Origin: Earliella scabrosa
Taxonomy: Eukaryota; Basidiomycota; Agaricomycetes; Polyporales; Polyporaceae
Direction: 5' to 3'
Length of the DNA stretch: 64,000 nt
NCBI GenBank assembly: GCA_022605405.1
Contig: JABYQQ010000005.1
Location: 1,364,001-1,428,000, forward strand
Of the stretch, positions 44,756 through 56,763 are shown in pieces. How positions within the stretch are numbered: position 1 is the first letter of the stretch; each line of letters begins with the position of its first letter. The notes beneath the pieces were generated by a model, which saw nothing but the letters and a program-made list of their open reading frames with translations, was not told the origin of the DNA and searched no databases. A program made the position numbers and the translations under genes.

Positions 44756-46037
44756 GACTCATTGTGTTCAATCACATGCTTCATGACAGTACTATATCTG
44801 GTCATGCTTTCCAAGCAATTGGGCCTAGACTCAAGAGTTGACCCACTTCACCAGCAACTCCAGACTACCTTCTCTAGAATAAATAGTATGCATACATGCA
44901 GTTGGCTGCTGCAGCAACTCTTGCTATCCCATTCTCTGTCGATGAATCATACGTACGATGAATTCAGAGGACGCGTCGATAAGTGGACAAAGCCAAATGC
45001 TACATCAAGCCGTGGGAGAGATTGTCCTTGGCCACAAAGCATGGCCAGGCCTGGGCGCGCGAATCAATCGTGACCGCCGGGCGCAATAAGGCAACTAGGC
45101 GGCGATTGGAGGAGGCAAGGCAAACACTAAATCTTTACGTAGGACCGGAAGGACTCCGCCGCCACTCCGGGGAGAGCGAAATACAACTGGAGAGCCTTAT
45201 CGGTGTACGCACAAGAGAGAACGATCGAGGTTTGCTGGAGGAGGCAACGGTGACAGCCCGTATCATCGCGATGAGGCGGTGCATGCCGACGGGAGCGATG
45301 AGGGTGGCCAAAAACGCGGGGGCGAGGAGGGCCACAGATAGATTGGGATGCTTCGCTGGAGTTCCGTTGACCCATGAAGAGGATCGTCCCCGTGCTCGAC
45401 GCCATTCGCTGAGTGGCAGTGGTTTCCACGGTGGATGGACGGAGCGTCGTGCGACAAGAACGTTATTCGCCGGGCAGATGACTGGTGCGCACGACCACCC
45501 CAGGCGCGAGCGCGAGCGTGTCAGACAGAGAAGCGAAGGGTCGAACGTGCGTGCGGCACGGCCGGAGACGCTGCGAAGGACCCATGACGCGGTCGCGGGT
45601 GCAGCTGGAAGTGGCCGGGCGTTGTTCCCGCGCGTGCGGCGGACGTGGGCGGATTCTGGACAGAGAGCGTCGGGGGAGAGGGCGCAGGCGTGGAGGACAA
45701 AAGAGCGAGCGAGGGCCCGAGTCGGAGAGACAAGGGCGGCGGGGCGGGGCGGAGGTGCTTTGTCAGCGGCGGGCCCACGTGCGATGGAGGCCCTCGGCCA
45801 TATCGTCACTTGGAAGGCAAAACTCTGAATTGTGCCGCCGACAACATACGCTCGTCCATTCCTCCTCCCTCGCTCGAGCTCAGGCCCAGATCTGCGCACG
45901 ACCAACGTTCCTTGCCTTCCTCCCTCCATCCTATATCTACGCCTCCCGGTCTGCGCACGCCTTTTCTCTTCTATCTTCCGCCGGACTATCCTTCTTGCTC
46001 GCCAGGCCTCCTCCGACTCGACGACGCCCTCTCGTGA
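44756..46037. other. Spacer between the split gene and kcs1
   Basis: 1.3 kb between outward-facing genes. The first 200 bases are AT-rich like the split gene, then composition turns GC-rich. Long open frames on both strands near 45.0-45.8 kb show no family features. The kcs1 promoter should lie at the right end (pyrimidine-rich near 45840-46030). Confidence 0.5.
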
Positions 46038-49000
46038 ATGACTGCTGCCTCCCAGAGCCCAGGCTCCGAGAGGCATTCTTCTCCATGTCCGCCTTCTCCC
46101 TCCTCCTCCGCGACCGTCACCGCCGCCTCCTCCCCATCCACTCCCACCGCCCCTCCCAAGAGTCGTCTCTTCACTTTGCCACCCCCGCACAACCGCGCAC
46201 AGTCCCACAAGATTCATCGCAACCGTCCTTGGCACGATGACGGCGAGACTTCTTCTGGCGGCGACTCGGGCACGGAGACCCAGCAGGATCCGGACCCGCT
46301 TCGCACCGCTTACCAGCGCGCATTCCGCAGGGCGTCGGAGAGAGCCATGACCATGCCGTCCGCACGTACGTCCAAGAAACCAGACCGTTTTCGTGCAGTC
46401 TCCCCGGCCACAGCTCGTCGCGCCGTGTCGCGCAGGTCCCCCTCTCCTGTCTCTTCTGCCTCCTCTTCTAGCCCAGACCGTATTGTTCCCTCCACCTCCA
46501 CCGCCGGCATCGGTCGCAAGGTCGCTGCATCGCTGGACCTTTTCAAGGAGACAGCGCCGAGTCCATCCATAGAAAAGGACGAAGTCGATGCGTTCGATCT
46601 CCCAAGACCGGAGTCGTCGAACTCTAAGCGACGAGGCGGCGGCCCTCCCGTTACTCAGGTTGGCGAGGCGCAATTCGAGTTCGTCAAACGGTCGGATTGG
46701 CCCGACCGCGAGGCTGCCGCTATCCGGAGGGAGAAGAGCACCACTGGACTCGAACGAGTCAGGACGCGCGATAGCACCAGCTCGGTCACTAGCGCGAGGG
46801 ACCCTGACTTCCGGAAGCGGAAAGAACGCACATTATCTCGCCGCGAGACGGTCCTCAACGATCTCGTACAGTGGCGGGCTGCAGTGGAGGCCGGCCGCGA
46901 AGATGATGGCCGCGGTCGACCAAGAGAGCGTAGCGTGTGGCTTGAAGATACTTCTACTACAGACGTCGTTTCTTCTGGGTCCGAGCCGTCATCCGTCTCT
47001 TCCGCGTCCACACTTCACCAGGAGGGCAGAGTCACGCAGTCTCCGGTTCTCGCTCTCCATCCTCCATCACCACCTCTGACCCACTCGCCCGCGCCCGAAT
47101 CGCATCGATCCTTGCCCACGGCGGAACCCCCCGTCTCCCCCCTTGATCTCCACCAGCTCCCTCCACCGGCCCGTCGTGGCCTGACTCGGTCTCGCTCTCC
47201 ACCTCCGACACACGCCGATGCACCGCTTCCCCTTCCTGGGCCTTCACATTATGCGCGTGCCTTTGACTCCCCCTGGTCCACCGACGATGACGACGACGAA
47301 TCTGCTTGGGACACGGCGTCTGTCACCACGACCACTTCTACGACCTCCGCATCCTCCCCCTTCCCTTTGTCGCCATCTCGCACAAGCCCTCATCCACAGC
47401 CCCGCGTTCACAACGCCAGTGACGAAGATGAGGAACGACATCACAGGGCGATGCTTTCTTCATATGACGAGATTGAGCTGAGCCCTTCTCCATTGGAAGG
47501 AGCTTCGAGTGCGGATATCGCGAGTAATCTCGACCTGTATGGGCTCTCGCAGGAAAGCCTTCCTCACATCCCTCTACGGCCCTTTCGTAATCAAGTTGGC
47601 GGTCACAGCGCGATCTACAAATTCACCAAGCGCGCCGTTTGTAAGGTCAGTGTCGAGTCATGGCTCTTCGCGGAATACAACTGACGCCCATCCCATAGCC
47701 GCTCGTGTCCCGCGAGAACCTGTTCTACGAAGCGGTAGAGCGCGAAGCTCCGCCATTACTCGATTTCATCCCTCGTTACTTGGGCGTCATGCTCGTCAGT
47801 TATCGTCGAGTTCCGAAGAGTTCGAGCACCTCTCCCCAGCTTACGTCCGCTAAACCCCCCTCTCTCGCAGAGGCGTCCCGGCCACCGCGTCCCGTCCTAC
47901 ATAAGTCTGCCAGTGACAGTCCGAGGTCTTCACCATCTGGTGCTTTGTCTGACTCGCGAGATCAACAACCCGGCGACACTGACGTGGAGGAGGCCGAATT
48001 GCCAGAGGTTGCCCTCGACTACAATCGCCACATAATTCCTCAGTGGCTACTACGCGGCACTCGCAATCGCTCAATGTCTCATTCCGCTGCGTCCTCCTCT
48101 CGTCCAGTCGATCGCCGACTTCGACGACCGCATCTCAATGGGATGACCGCGTCCAGCCCCGACCTCGGCATGTCAACATCGCGTGCTGACCACTTCAGCT
48201 GTCCCCCGCCTCAACGACTTGCATCGAGTCGGCTGGCGTTATCACACACGGCCGACGAGTTCGACAATCGCACTCCAATGAACTCCCCTCGTGTACCTTG
48301 CGTTCCCATGTCGGCTCATGGGTCGCTGTCTCCCAACAGCGCCCTGCAGCCCGCCTGGTTCGGTGGCACAGGCTCCACCGTTGTGAACACCAAATTCAAG
48401 GATCACGTCTTCAGCACATTGTTGCGCCGATTGTCAAGACAAGGCTCTGGACGAGGTACCTCAAGCGTGAAGGCAGACGACGACGGCGACGTTGCTGATG
48501 GAGAGGGCGAAGCGGCGGTGTTCAGCGACGGAGCCCGCCGATTCCGTCGCAAGAAGAAGCTCAGCAGAGTGGAACGGCTCCGACAGGAAGAGACCAGTAT
48601 CCTGGGACAACCACTTCGGCGTGTGCAGAGCGAGCGCCAGATCAGCCATCTCGGACAATACCCTACCCATCCGAAGCAGAACGCTCACGACGCACCGACG
48701 GAGATGTTCGACTTCGAATCCCATGACGACTGCTCTCCCACTTCGCCCGTCCGGGATGCCGACGTACGCGAAGGCCAGTCCTTCGCCGCGCGCTCATTCC
48801 GTCGGAGCCGTTCACGATCACTTCCCCGGCCTCTCCCTCCCCCGATGTCATTGGCCTATTCCGAACCCCATCTCCCCATGGACCATCGAGAGCCCGATCC
48901 CTCCGTGACCCGTCAGAACCACTTCATCTTGATGGAAGATCTCACCGGACGGCTCAAGTACTCTTGCGTGCTCGATCTGAAGATGGGAACGCGTCAGTAT

Positions 49001-50067
49001 GGGATGGATGCGACCCCGGCGAAGAAGAAGAGCCAGCGGAAGAAGTGCGATCGGACTACGAGCAGGACGCTGGGCGTGCGTGTGTGTGGGATGCAAGTGA
49101 GTGTCGCTTTTAGCTTGTTCTCCTTGACACGTTGTTTGCACTTGTGGTTTCCTCTGGTGGTACCTGGAGGAACAGCCAATCGGCCGGATGTGACAGATGG
49201 TTTACTCGGTTTCGCTGACGCGTGCGTTCGTTTGTCAAGGTTTGGAATCACGTCACCCAGTCCTACGTCACCCAGGATAAGTACAAGGGTCGTGAGGTCC
49301 GTCCGGACGATTTCCCCAACGTCCTCGCTTCGTTCCTCCACGACGGGGAGCGGTTACTGGTCTACCAGATCCCTGTCATCCTCCGCAAGATATACGCTCT
49401 GGCACGCATCGTGAACCGGCTGAAAGGCTACCGATTCTATGGCTGCAGTCTGCTCATGATCTACGATGGTGACCGCGAAGCTCAGGAGGCTTTCCGAGCG
49501 TCTGTCCTCGACCACCCATCATCGCGCAGCAAACGTGGCGAGTCATTAGAACGACAGCTTGACGCACGCACCCTATCGGAACCTGCCCCTCGGCCGACCC
49601 TCCGACGCTCCCATAGCGAAGACCTGCTCGTTGGACCGGTGGAGGCTCGTAGCTCTCGGCGTCGCAAGCGCGGCGAGGTTCAGATTCGACTCGTCGACTT
49701 CGCGCATACCACTACCGGACAAGATTGGCTTCCGTTCCCTCCTCCGAACGGCGAGACCGAGGAAGTGACGAGCGGGAAGGGCTACCATGCTGAGGTCGAC
49801 CCCGAGACTGGACTCATATATGCTCGGTTCCCGCCGCACTACCCCGAGACGCCGGACAGAGGCTTCCTCTTCGGCCTGATGAACCTCGCTGGGACCCTGG
49901 AGAAGATATGGAACGAGGAGCGCCTTCGCAGGATCAAGAGCTCGCGCGAGGACCCGACGGCGATGGCGGAGCAGCTCCCGCCGCTGTCGACCGACGGGAA
50001 AGAGATTTTTGACGAGATCTTCAGGACCCCAGACGGCGAAGAGGACCTCGGGATGGTCTCGACGTAA
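46038..50067 (+). CDS. kcs1: Inositol hexakisphosphate kinase (Kcs1, IPK family)
   Basis: Three exons (46038-47645, 47699-49096, 49240-50067) encode 1,277 residues. The long N-terminus is Ser/Pro/Arg-rich and disordered. An ordered Kcs1 segment follows (FRNQVGGHSAIYKFTKRAVC, PLVSRENLFYEAVEREAPPL, DFIPRYLGVMLVSYRRV), interrupted by a second disordered stretch. The catalytic IPK core has the inositol-phosphate motif in CVLDLKMGTRQYGMDAT (about residues 958-974; family PxxxDxKxG, with Cys in place of the usual Pro in the first position as I align it), then FYGCSLLMIYDGD and the IDF-type motif RLVDFAHTT. Kcs1 phosphorylates InsP6 to 5-InsP7, controlling phosphate homeostasis, vacuoles and telomeres. 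Loop size in fungal Kcs1 varies, so the length is not unusual. Confidence 0.95.
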
Positions 50068-50693
50068 CGCGACCGCCCTCTTGTACATTCACTCATATGC
50101 CTTTACTTTTCTCTGTCTATATTGCGCCCTCCTTCCCTGTACATATTTCTTCTTTGCCTCTATTCTCTCTCGCATTCAATCTCATCACTTTCTTATCCAC
50201 CACCATGTTCATCTCGTCACTCCCATCATTTCGGTCGTCCCCTATCCTTAAGTATCCTCGTATCCCTCGTCCCCATCCTCACGGTCTCATTGTTGTTTGC
50301 ACTGTAGTCCGCATGCATCTCCGAACGTTTAGACCTCCATTTCACCTCTTGCAATGTACATGTAACACTCGAAGTAGGATACGACGACGTACATAATTCT
50401 GCAATAACCTTTCTCATTTGAATGTGTGGTCGGGGTCCCCGATGTATGCCTGAATAGACTTGATAGATTGTCGACGACATTGAACGTCTCGACTTCACGG
50501 GCTCTACTGGCATTGAAGGGCGTGTTGAACCGGACAGGCAAAGGGTGGGGAGGGAATCGGAGAGAAGCTGACCTGCAGGACTGGATTCAAGTAAGAAACT
50601 CACTCATGTACCAGCCAAAGGTCATCTCGCGCTCTAGCAGTGTATTACAATATGGCAGGGAAACGTGAGTTGCGAGACCTGCGCGAGTCGAGT
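50068..50693. other. Convergent spacer, kcs1 / qcr9
   Basis: 626 bp of transcript-end sequence, pyrimidine- and T-rich near 50100-50280. No coding model. Confidence 0.6.
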
Positions 50694-51039
50694 CTACTCC
50701 TCCTCTACGTATTTATGACGGATATCCTGCCATTGTTTCTATGCGAATTGTCAGCACCAGGAGAGGTCTGCGGGCGAGAGAACACGCACTCCTTTGTTCC
50801 ACGTATCCCAGAACTTCGTAACACCGACGTCGAAGCCGATGCTGAACGCGAACGCGCCAGCGAAGATGGTCGGCACGAAGACACCTGCGGGACGAGACGG
50901 TCAGATGCGGCATACCAACCGTTCCCCTTCGCGGACACTCACTGTTGCGCTTGACAATAGTGTTGTAGAAGATGTTTGCCAACTGGAGCAGGATGTCAGA
51001 CGGTGCATACAGACGGCAGAGGGGCGTACTGACAGACAT
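50694..51039 (-). CDS. qcr9: Cytochrome bc1 complex subunit 9 (Qcr9)
   Basis: Four exons (51034-51039, 50943-50982, 50790-50884, 50694-50738) encode 61 residues, the expected size for the UQCRX/Qcr9 family. The first exon holds only two codons (ATG TCT). The protein reads MSLANIFYNTIVKRNSVFVP, then TIFAGAFAFSIGFDVGVTKF with WDTWNKGKQW, and a short charged tail ending EEE. It has one transmembrane helix and belongs to complex III of the inner mitochondrial membrane, next to the Rieske subunit. Reading the two-codon exon straight through gives an unrelated longer N-terminus; the spliced form matches the family. It is too small and too finely split to show as one open frame. It is head to head with uS11m. 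Confidence 0.92.
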
Positions 51040-51197
51040 GGCTGGCGGATGGTCGGGTGTTCGTGGTGAATCGGAGGCAAGGGCTAGACGCGCGAAGGCT
51101 TGACGAGCGGAGTTCGAATGTGTGTAAGCGCCTGTGCGCGAACTGGAGCGATATCGACCTGGACGATACACCTGGCTTCGTCATTCGAACTCAGGAA
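51040..51197. promoter_or_regulatory. Compact divergent promoter, qcr9 / mitoribosomal uS11m
   Basis: Only 158 bp separate the two start codons, so both 5' UTRs and both core promoters must fit here. Both products are nuclear-encoded mitochondrial proteins, suggesting co-regulation. No TATA box seen. Confidence 0.6.
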
Positions 51198-51878
51198 ATG
51201 TCTCTCCTCAGGTTACTCCCTTCTTTTCGGACACCGGTCACGCAGCGAGCATACGCAGCAGCATTCTCGTCGTCCTCCATTGCCCGCGCTCGTCCTCAGG
51301 AACCAATCGACATCGCCGACTGGCTCCAGCGTGAGGACACGAATACGAATGAGTCCACCGCCTCCAGTACAACTACTTCCCAACCCACCGCCCCTGTAGA
51401 CGATGGACCTCCAGAAGCTCCCGCAGACAGCTACCCCCGCGGGCCAGCCACGCCCAGTAATCCTGTCAGGCTCGCGAAATCCAAACAGAACCCGCTGGCA
51501 TTTGACCGGAAGCTTTACGCCGTCTCCGTGAAGGCGTCGCGGAATAACACGATCGTGACGTTCGCGAGGCCAGGAGGGAACCAGCTCGTCACGCTGACTG
51601 GAGGCAAGCTGGGCTTCAAGAAGAGCAACCGGAACGGGTACGAAGCGGGGTACCAGTGCGCGGTGGGGATCATTGGGGCGATGGAGACGGAGATGGAGAG
51701 GACGTCGGATTTCGAATGGGAGCTCTTCCTCAGCGGCTTTGGGCAGGGGCGGGACGCGATGCTCACTGCACTGACGACGGCCGTCGGGCAGAACGTCAAG
51801 GATAGGCTGAAACGCGTGACGGACAGGACACCGCTGAAGATTGGTGGTACGCGGGGTCAGAAGACGAGGCGGGTTTGA
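51198..51878 (+). CDS. Mitochondrial ribosomal protein uS11m (MRPS11/Mrps18-like)
   Basis: A single exon of 226 residues. The N-terminus MSLLRLLPSFRTPVTQRAYA is a typical Arg-rich, acid-free mitochondrial presequence. A disordered linker follows. From about residue 100 the uS11 fold is clear: YAVSVKASRNNTIVTFARPG, LTGGKLGFKKSNRNGYEAGY, ELFLSGFGQGRDAMLTAL, and the basic end VTDRTPLKIGGTRGQKTRRV (family ends ITD.TP..HNGCRP.KKRR). It is a component of the small mitoribosomal subunit platform. An in-frame upstream ATG at 51057 would add 47 residues that overlap the qcr9 promoter and look non-coding, so 51198 is preferred. Confidence 0.95.
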   Translation: MSLLRLLPSFRTPVTQRAYAAAFSSSSIARARPQEPIDIADWLQREDTNTNESTASSTTTSQPTAPVDDGPPEAPADSYPRGPATPSNPVRLAKSKQNPLAFDRKLYAVSVKASRNNTIVTFARPGGNQLVTLTGGKLGFKKSNRNGYEAGYQCAVGIIGAMETEMERTSDFEWELFLSGFGQGRDAMLTALTTAVGQNVKDRLKRVTDRTPLKIGGTRGQKTRRV

Positions 51879-52539
51879 ACGTGTTCGGTGAGTCTGGTTC
51901 TGACTGCTTCACGTTGGCTGTGCGCAACATGCTGAGCCGGTGAACGTACACGTCCAGTTTTCATCTGTCTTCCCCTGGCGTCCACCAGCCTGTGGCCATC
52001 CACCATGCTGCAGTACCCCCTTCGTTGCGCACATCACGCCGCACTGTTCCCCTATCTTCTGCGCTGCGGGGAACAGATCGTTGGTACGCGCAGAACCGAT
52101 GCCGCAGTATACGCCGGCGCGGGATGTTGTTTGTCAAAGTACGATATTGCTTGGACTATGGGGAACATAGAATTGTGCTGCGTGCCATCTGCATTGAATG
52201 TATCAAAGCCGCTCTCAGCGTCCTCCGCGTCGTTGTTGTCGTCGGCGGGGGCGGATGCGAAGTGTGACAAATACCGGTCGGGACGAATGCGTCCTTGCTT
52301 GCGTTCCCTGTCGGCGGGGCGGCGTCATGTCATTCCCGCTTATAAGCGCCCACGCGTTCATCCGGCACGGGCTCGAGGCGCTTTTCATAAAGAGGTCCCC
52401 GTCTCCGCCATCGCCGCCGCATATAGATCGCTTTCTCCCCCTCCTTGTCTCTTTCTCTCATCCGCGCCTCTCCTTCATCCTGTCGGCCTCAGCTCTTAGA
52501 CCGCTACTTGCACGCCTCAGACAAGCACATCTCCCGCAC
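51879..52539. other. Spacer before the alpha/beta hydrolase gene
   Basis: 661 bp of promoter and transcript-end sequence. It is open in one frame upstream of the hydrolase ATG (from 52198), but that stretch lacks conserved residues. Confidence 0.5.
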
Positions 52540-54121
52540 ATGAGCTCTGAAACCGCAACCCCGTTTATTCCGCTGCCTCCCGCCCGAGAGATCCCGTCTA
52601 CATTCGTAGCCAGCGTTAAGAGCTGGTAAGCGGCTCTTTGAGTGTCTTGATCGCCCGATTTCCTCATGTTACTTCAACCAGGTGGGCTGCAGGGGAGAAG
52701 GAGAGTGCCGCTAGCGAGGAACGCTTACTAAGGTGCGTCATATCGACCTCTGGAGGCTGTATGGGCTCCATCTAACCCTTGTGGTCTCTAGGAAGCTTCC
52801 GTACTTTCGTTCAGCAAATTCTCCGCCATCGACACCAGACAATGGGCATCCGGTCGTCGCACAGAGCTCTCGGGTTGAGCTCGATAACCCGAAGCATTAT
52901 CTCAACACCTTCTCCATAACCCCAACATCGCCCTCCCCCAACGCTCCACCACCTGCCGTCGTGCTCCATGGTTATGGTGCCGGGCTTGGGTTCTTCTTCC
53001 AGAACTTCCCAGCATTGGGCAAATGGGCTGGCAAGCGAGGTACTTCAGTGTATGCCGTGGACTGGCTTGGGATGGGTCGCTCCGCACGGGTCCCATTCCA
53101 GGTCAAGGCGAAGCGTGAAGACATCGACGGCAGAGTACGTGAAGCGGAATCGTTCTTCATCGATTCGCTCGAGGAATGGAGACAGAAGATGGGCCTTGAA
53201 TGCATGACCCTCGTCGGCCACTCGCTTGGAGGATACCTCAGTGTGGCTTACGCTCTCCGGTATCCCACACGTGTCAACAAGCTCATCCTCCTCTCTCCCG
53301 CTGGCATTCCTCGCGACCCGAACAGCACTGTCCCTTCACGCGAGCTCACAGATGAGCAAACTACTGGTGCATCCTCCCAGGACCATGCCGAGCCTGCGAA
53401 TGCGCGCCAGGTTCAGGACTTGAAATCAAGTCAGCAAGAGGCGCAGCGGCAAGAGAGCCGATCGCGCAAACTGTTCACCTATCTATGGGAACAGGGATGG
53501 AGCCCGTTCCAAGTCGTGCGTTCAACCTTTGTCTGGGGGCCAATGCTTATCGGCAAGTATTCTTCACGACGATTCATTGGTCTCGGCGATGAGGACACCC
53601 GAGCCATGCATGACTACATCATGAACATCACCCTTGCGAAAGGCTCGGGCGAGTACTGCATATGTGAGTAGTTTCCACGCCCCGAGACACCCGAGTCGGT
53701 TGAGCTTACTTGCTACAAAGCACATCTGCTGGCTCCTGGCGCACATGCTCGACGACCGATGGTCGATCGGATTTCCGCTCTCAAGATCCCAGTGACATTC
53801 GTCTGTGAGTATTTTCGCTGAATGGCGTCATTCTCGGTTGTTGATTCCCCTGCTGTAGATGGCGATCATGACTGGATGGATCCAGAAGGCGGAAAGGAGT
53901 CAGTCGAACGACTCCGTCAAGCCGGAAATGGGTTCGGCAGGATGTACATGATTCCTCACGCGGGACATCATGGTGAGTTGACCCCCCACGCGCAGTCCGC
54001 ATTGTTCTCATATCCTGTCTCGTCTCCAGTGTACCTTGACAACCCGAAGGCGATGAACGATCTCCTTGTGAAGGAGCTTGACCGCGCCGCTGATCCCAGC
54101 CGCACTTCCTATTCCCCGTAG
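52540..54121 (+). CDS. Alpha/beta hydrolase, ABHD4/5 - Cld1/Ict1 family
   Basis: Six exons (52540-52625, 52682-52732, 52792-53663, 53721-53804, 53859-53972, 54030-54121) encode 432 residues. Oxyanion-loop region VVLHGYGAGLGFFFQNFPAL. Nucleophile elbow GHSLGG (Ser near residue 189). AVDWLGMGRSARVPF, a typical CGI-58/Ict1 stretch. Acid residue in VYGDHDWMDP. HX4D near the C-terminus (HHVYLD), which is the acyltransferase motif of this subfamily, followed by NPKAMNDLLVKEL. Yeast members are Cld1 (cardiolipin phospholipase, mitochondrial inner membrane), Ict1 (lysophosphatidic acid acyltransferase) and Eeb1-like proteins; ABHD5/CGI-58 is the animal relative. A retained Ser nucleophile favours hydrolase activity. 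The assignment within the family is open. Confidence 0.93.
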
Positions 54122-54577
54122 ACGTACATACTTACACGACGGAGCTTTCTTTGACGCTGACATTGGACAATATCCGTACGTACGCTGTTTTTCCGGTGCT
54201 ACTCCTTTATTCATTAGAAGGCTTGCTGCATAATGACTCTACCACATCCATGACTTGGGCATCACTGGCATCCTGTATCAGTCCTGTGTACAGAAACTGT
54301 AATCTATTGTACCTCGCACCCCTTGCAGTTCCTTCCCTCTCGGGATGCAATAATCAGGCGGACTACATATGCAGACTACCGGCTGAGGTGTGAGTGAATG
54401 TGTAGGCTTCAGGACCTTAGATAAGTATGACATCGTGGACTAGCAGACGGGGCGACCGGTCCGGCGTCTCTCGGCGCGTTAGTTGGTCCATGGTCCACGA
54501 ATCCGTTCATCTTGCGGTCTTGCCCTCTCCGCTATTCGCTCTCTCGTCTCCATCCTCCAGACCGTCGAAACTGACCA
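54122..54577. other. Spacer between hydrolase and nucleoside transporter
   Basis: 456 bp without coding model. Confidence 0.6.
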
Positions 54578-56233
54578 ATGCCAGAACATCAACATGCCTC
54601 AGAGGCCATCTACCATCCCATACCACAGGCTCCAGTAGCATCCAACCCTATACCGACAGCCTCCCCGGACCTGGACTTGGACGATGAGGCAATCCTCTCC
54701 GGGAGCGGCTTTCTTCCCCCACAGACGGAAGTGGACTCAAAGATCCGATGGGCACACTTTATGCTTGGGTGTGCGGTGCTGCTGCCATGGAATGGTGCGT
54801 GTCGCAGTTGTCTGCTTGGACATTGGGAGGGGGTTTGAACGCATGTGTATAGCTCTCATCACCGCAACACCGTACTTCCAGTCGCGTGTCGCTGGCACGT
54901 CTCTGAAGAGCGTACTCTCCTCGTACATGTCCATGACGTTCACAGCTGCCAACTTTGTCTTCCTCGCACATGCAACCGCAACTGCGAAGAAGGTACGTAC
55001 ACAACCTCGGGTGGCTTTCTCCGTTTCATGATATCCTGCAGGCGTCGAACACACGTCGCGTGCTGGTCAACCTAGCAGTCCTGGCTGCTCTCTCCCTATC
55101 CCTAACTGCAAGCACATATACGCATCCATCGCCAGGCGCATTCTTCGCGTTTGTCCTACTAAACGGTGCCGGACAAGCCATCGCAGGCTCATACCTCCAG
55201 ACAGCCGTGGTCGCCATCGCATCCTACTTCGGACCGTCCACCATGCAAGCAGTTATGTCCGGCCAGGCTGCCGTGGCGGTCGCTATCAGCGGTGTACAAG
55301 TGCTGAGTGCAGCAGCGTCTCTCCGCGGAACGAAGCCTCAGGAAACGGTCAATACGTCGTCGGAGCCAGAGGAACAGTCCGCGTTCATCTTCTTCGGGCT
55401 GTCCACTGTCTTCCTTGTCGTATGCGCTGTGGTGCATACGTGGCTCATCTCTCTCCCTGCGTACAAGGCGGTTGTGTCACAGACGGCCTACACCACTCGA
55501 CTCGATTCGGCGGAAGGCACTGGGTTGCTGGAAGAGTCTGGACAGCCTTTGGATGACGAGCGTGACCATGGAAAGGTGGACCAGAAGCACCACGTTTTGC
55601 GAATGGCGAAGGCGAACAGAACGTTCAACTTCGCGGTCGGATATGTATTTGTGATCACCTTGGTGAGCTCTTCACTACTTGTTCTGTTTCCTTGTTCTGA
55701 CATCATCGTGTTATGCGCGCATGTAGGCTGTTTTCCCGCCGATCACTGTCTCTGTTACCTCAACAAACCCGGCCGTACACCCACTGCTGTTCAGTGCAAT
55801 CCACTTCCTGATGTTCAACATCGGGGATTTCACCGGCCGCACCATCTGCTCGCTGCCGAGGCTGCACATCTGGTCCGCACGCCGCCTGCTCACTCTCTCG
55901 CTGCTCCGCACACTCTTCATCCCGCTCTTCCTGATGTGCAACGTGCAGTGGGCGTCCTCGTCCTCCTCGGGCGGCGGCCCGATCATCAGCTCCGACGTGC
56001 TCTTCATGCTCATCGTGTTGCTCTTCGGCCTCACGAACGGCTACGTTTCGAGCATGTGCATGATGGCGGCGCCGTCGCTCACGCACAACCCACGGCTCCA
56101 GGGCCGCGGCGAGGACGTGGACGTCGCGGCCACCGTCGCGAGCTTCTGCCTGGTGGGCGGGCTGGCGGTTGGGAGCATGGTGAGCTTCGCGGTCCGGGCT
56201 ACTGTATGCAATTGCAATCCTTTCACAGAGTAG
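54578..56233 (+). CDS. Equilibrative nucleoside transporter (ENT/SLC29, Fun26-like)
   Basis: Four exons (54578-54794, 54853-54992, 55042-55662, 55727-56233) encode 494 residues. Typical ENT order: acidic N-terminus; helix 1 HFMLGCAVLLPWNALITATPYF (family motif LLPWN); NGAGQAIAGSYLQTAVVAIA; FGPSTMQAVMSGQAAVAVAI (helix 5 motif); large central hydrophilic loop (DDERDHGKVDQKHHVLR); then helices 7-11 with FPPITVSVTS, FLMFNIGDFTGRTICSLP (family NxxDxxGR) and VLLFGLTNGYVSSMCMM. About 11 membrane segments. In yeast, Fun26 moves nucleosides across the vacuolar membrane. Localisation here is unknown. Confidence 0.95.
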
Positions 56234-56763
56234 ATAGAATGGACTATGGACCCACGGACGATAGATGGATTCTCGGTGCTTCACGTGTAACATCATTCAT
56301 CCTTCCACATACACCTTCCATATCCTATGTAGAGACACCCTGACTAATCGCATGTACCCGGTTGTATACGAGGGCGGGCGGTGGCCGATATGACGCGAAG
56401 TGGCGGATAGAGTGCGTAAAGGTTCTAGCGTACCTGGACTCCCCGGTATACCCCGACATGAGTCGCGAGGGTTGATCGAGTATGACATGACACTGAGGAT
56501 GACGCAGTGGAAGTTCATCCGCGTTCACACGAGAGTTTCGGAGGCGTTGTACATTCTGACTCGGTCACGCCCGTACAGATTTTAGACATGTGGTCATCAG
56601 ACTGCACCAGGTGAGTATCACTCACCGTATTAGTCCATAGGCGAAGAAGAGCAAAGAGATCCATAGGAAGATAGACAAGCAAGCTGGACTAACGAGGAAG
56701 GCGTTCAAGTCATGAGCCGGTGCGAAACAGAAGGGGTGGGACGGAGCTAGGACCGCTGACTTC
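56234..56763. other. Convergent spacer, ENT / vfa1
   Basis: 530 bp of transcript-end sequence. No exon supported. Confidence 0.6.

Noticed and set aside
44983..45828. 281-codon plus-strand open frame upstream of kcs1
   Set aside because: Composition is dominated by Arg, Ala and Gly with no conserved block, splice context or homology I recognise.
45135..46673. 512-codon open frame on the minus strand
   Set aside because: It runs antisense into the kcs1 coding exon, is Arg/Gly/Ser-rich as GC-rich antisense frames are, and has no family motif.
50713..51171. 152-codon minus-strand frame over qcr9
   Set aside because: Different frame from the Qcr9 exons and without conserved residues.
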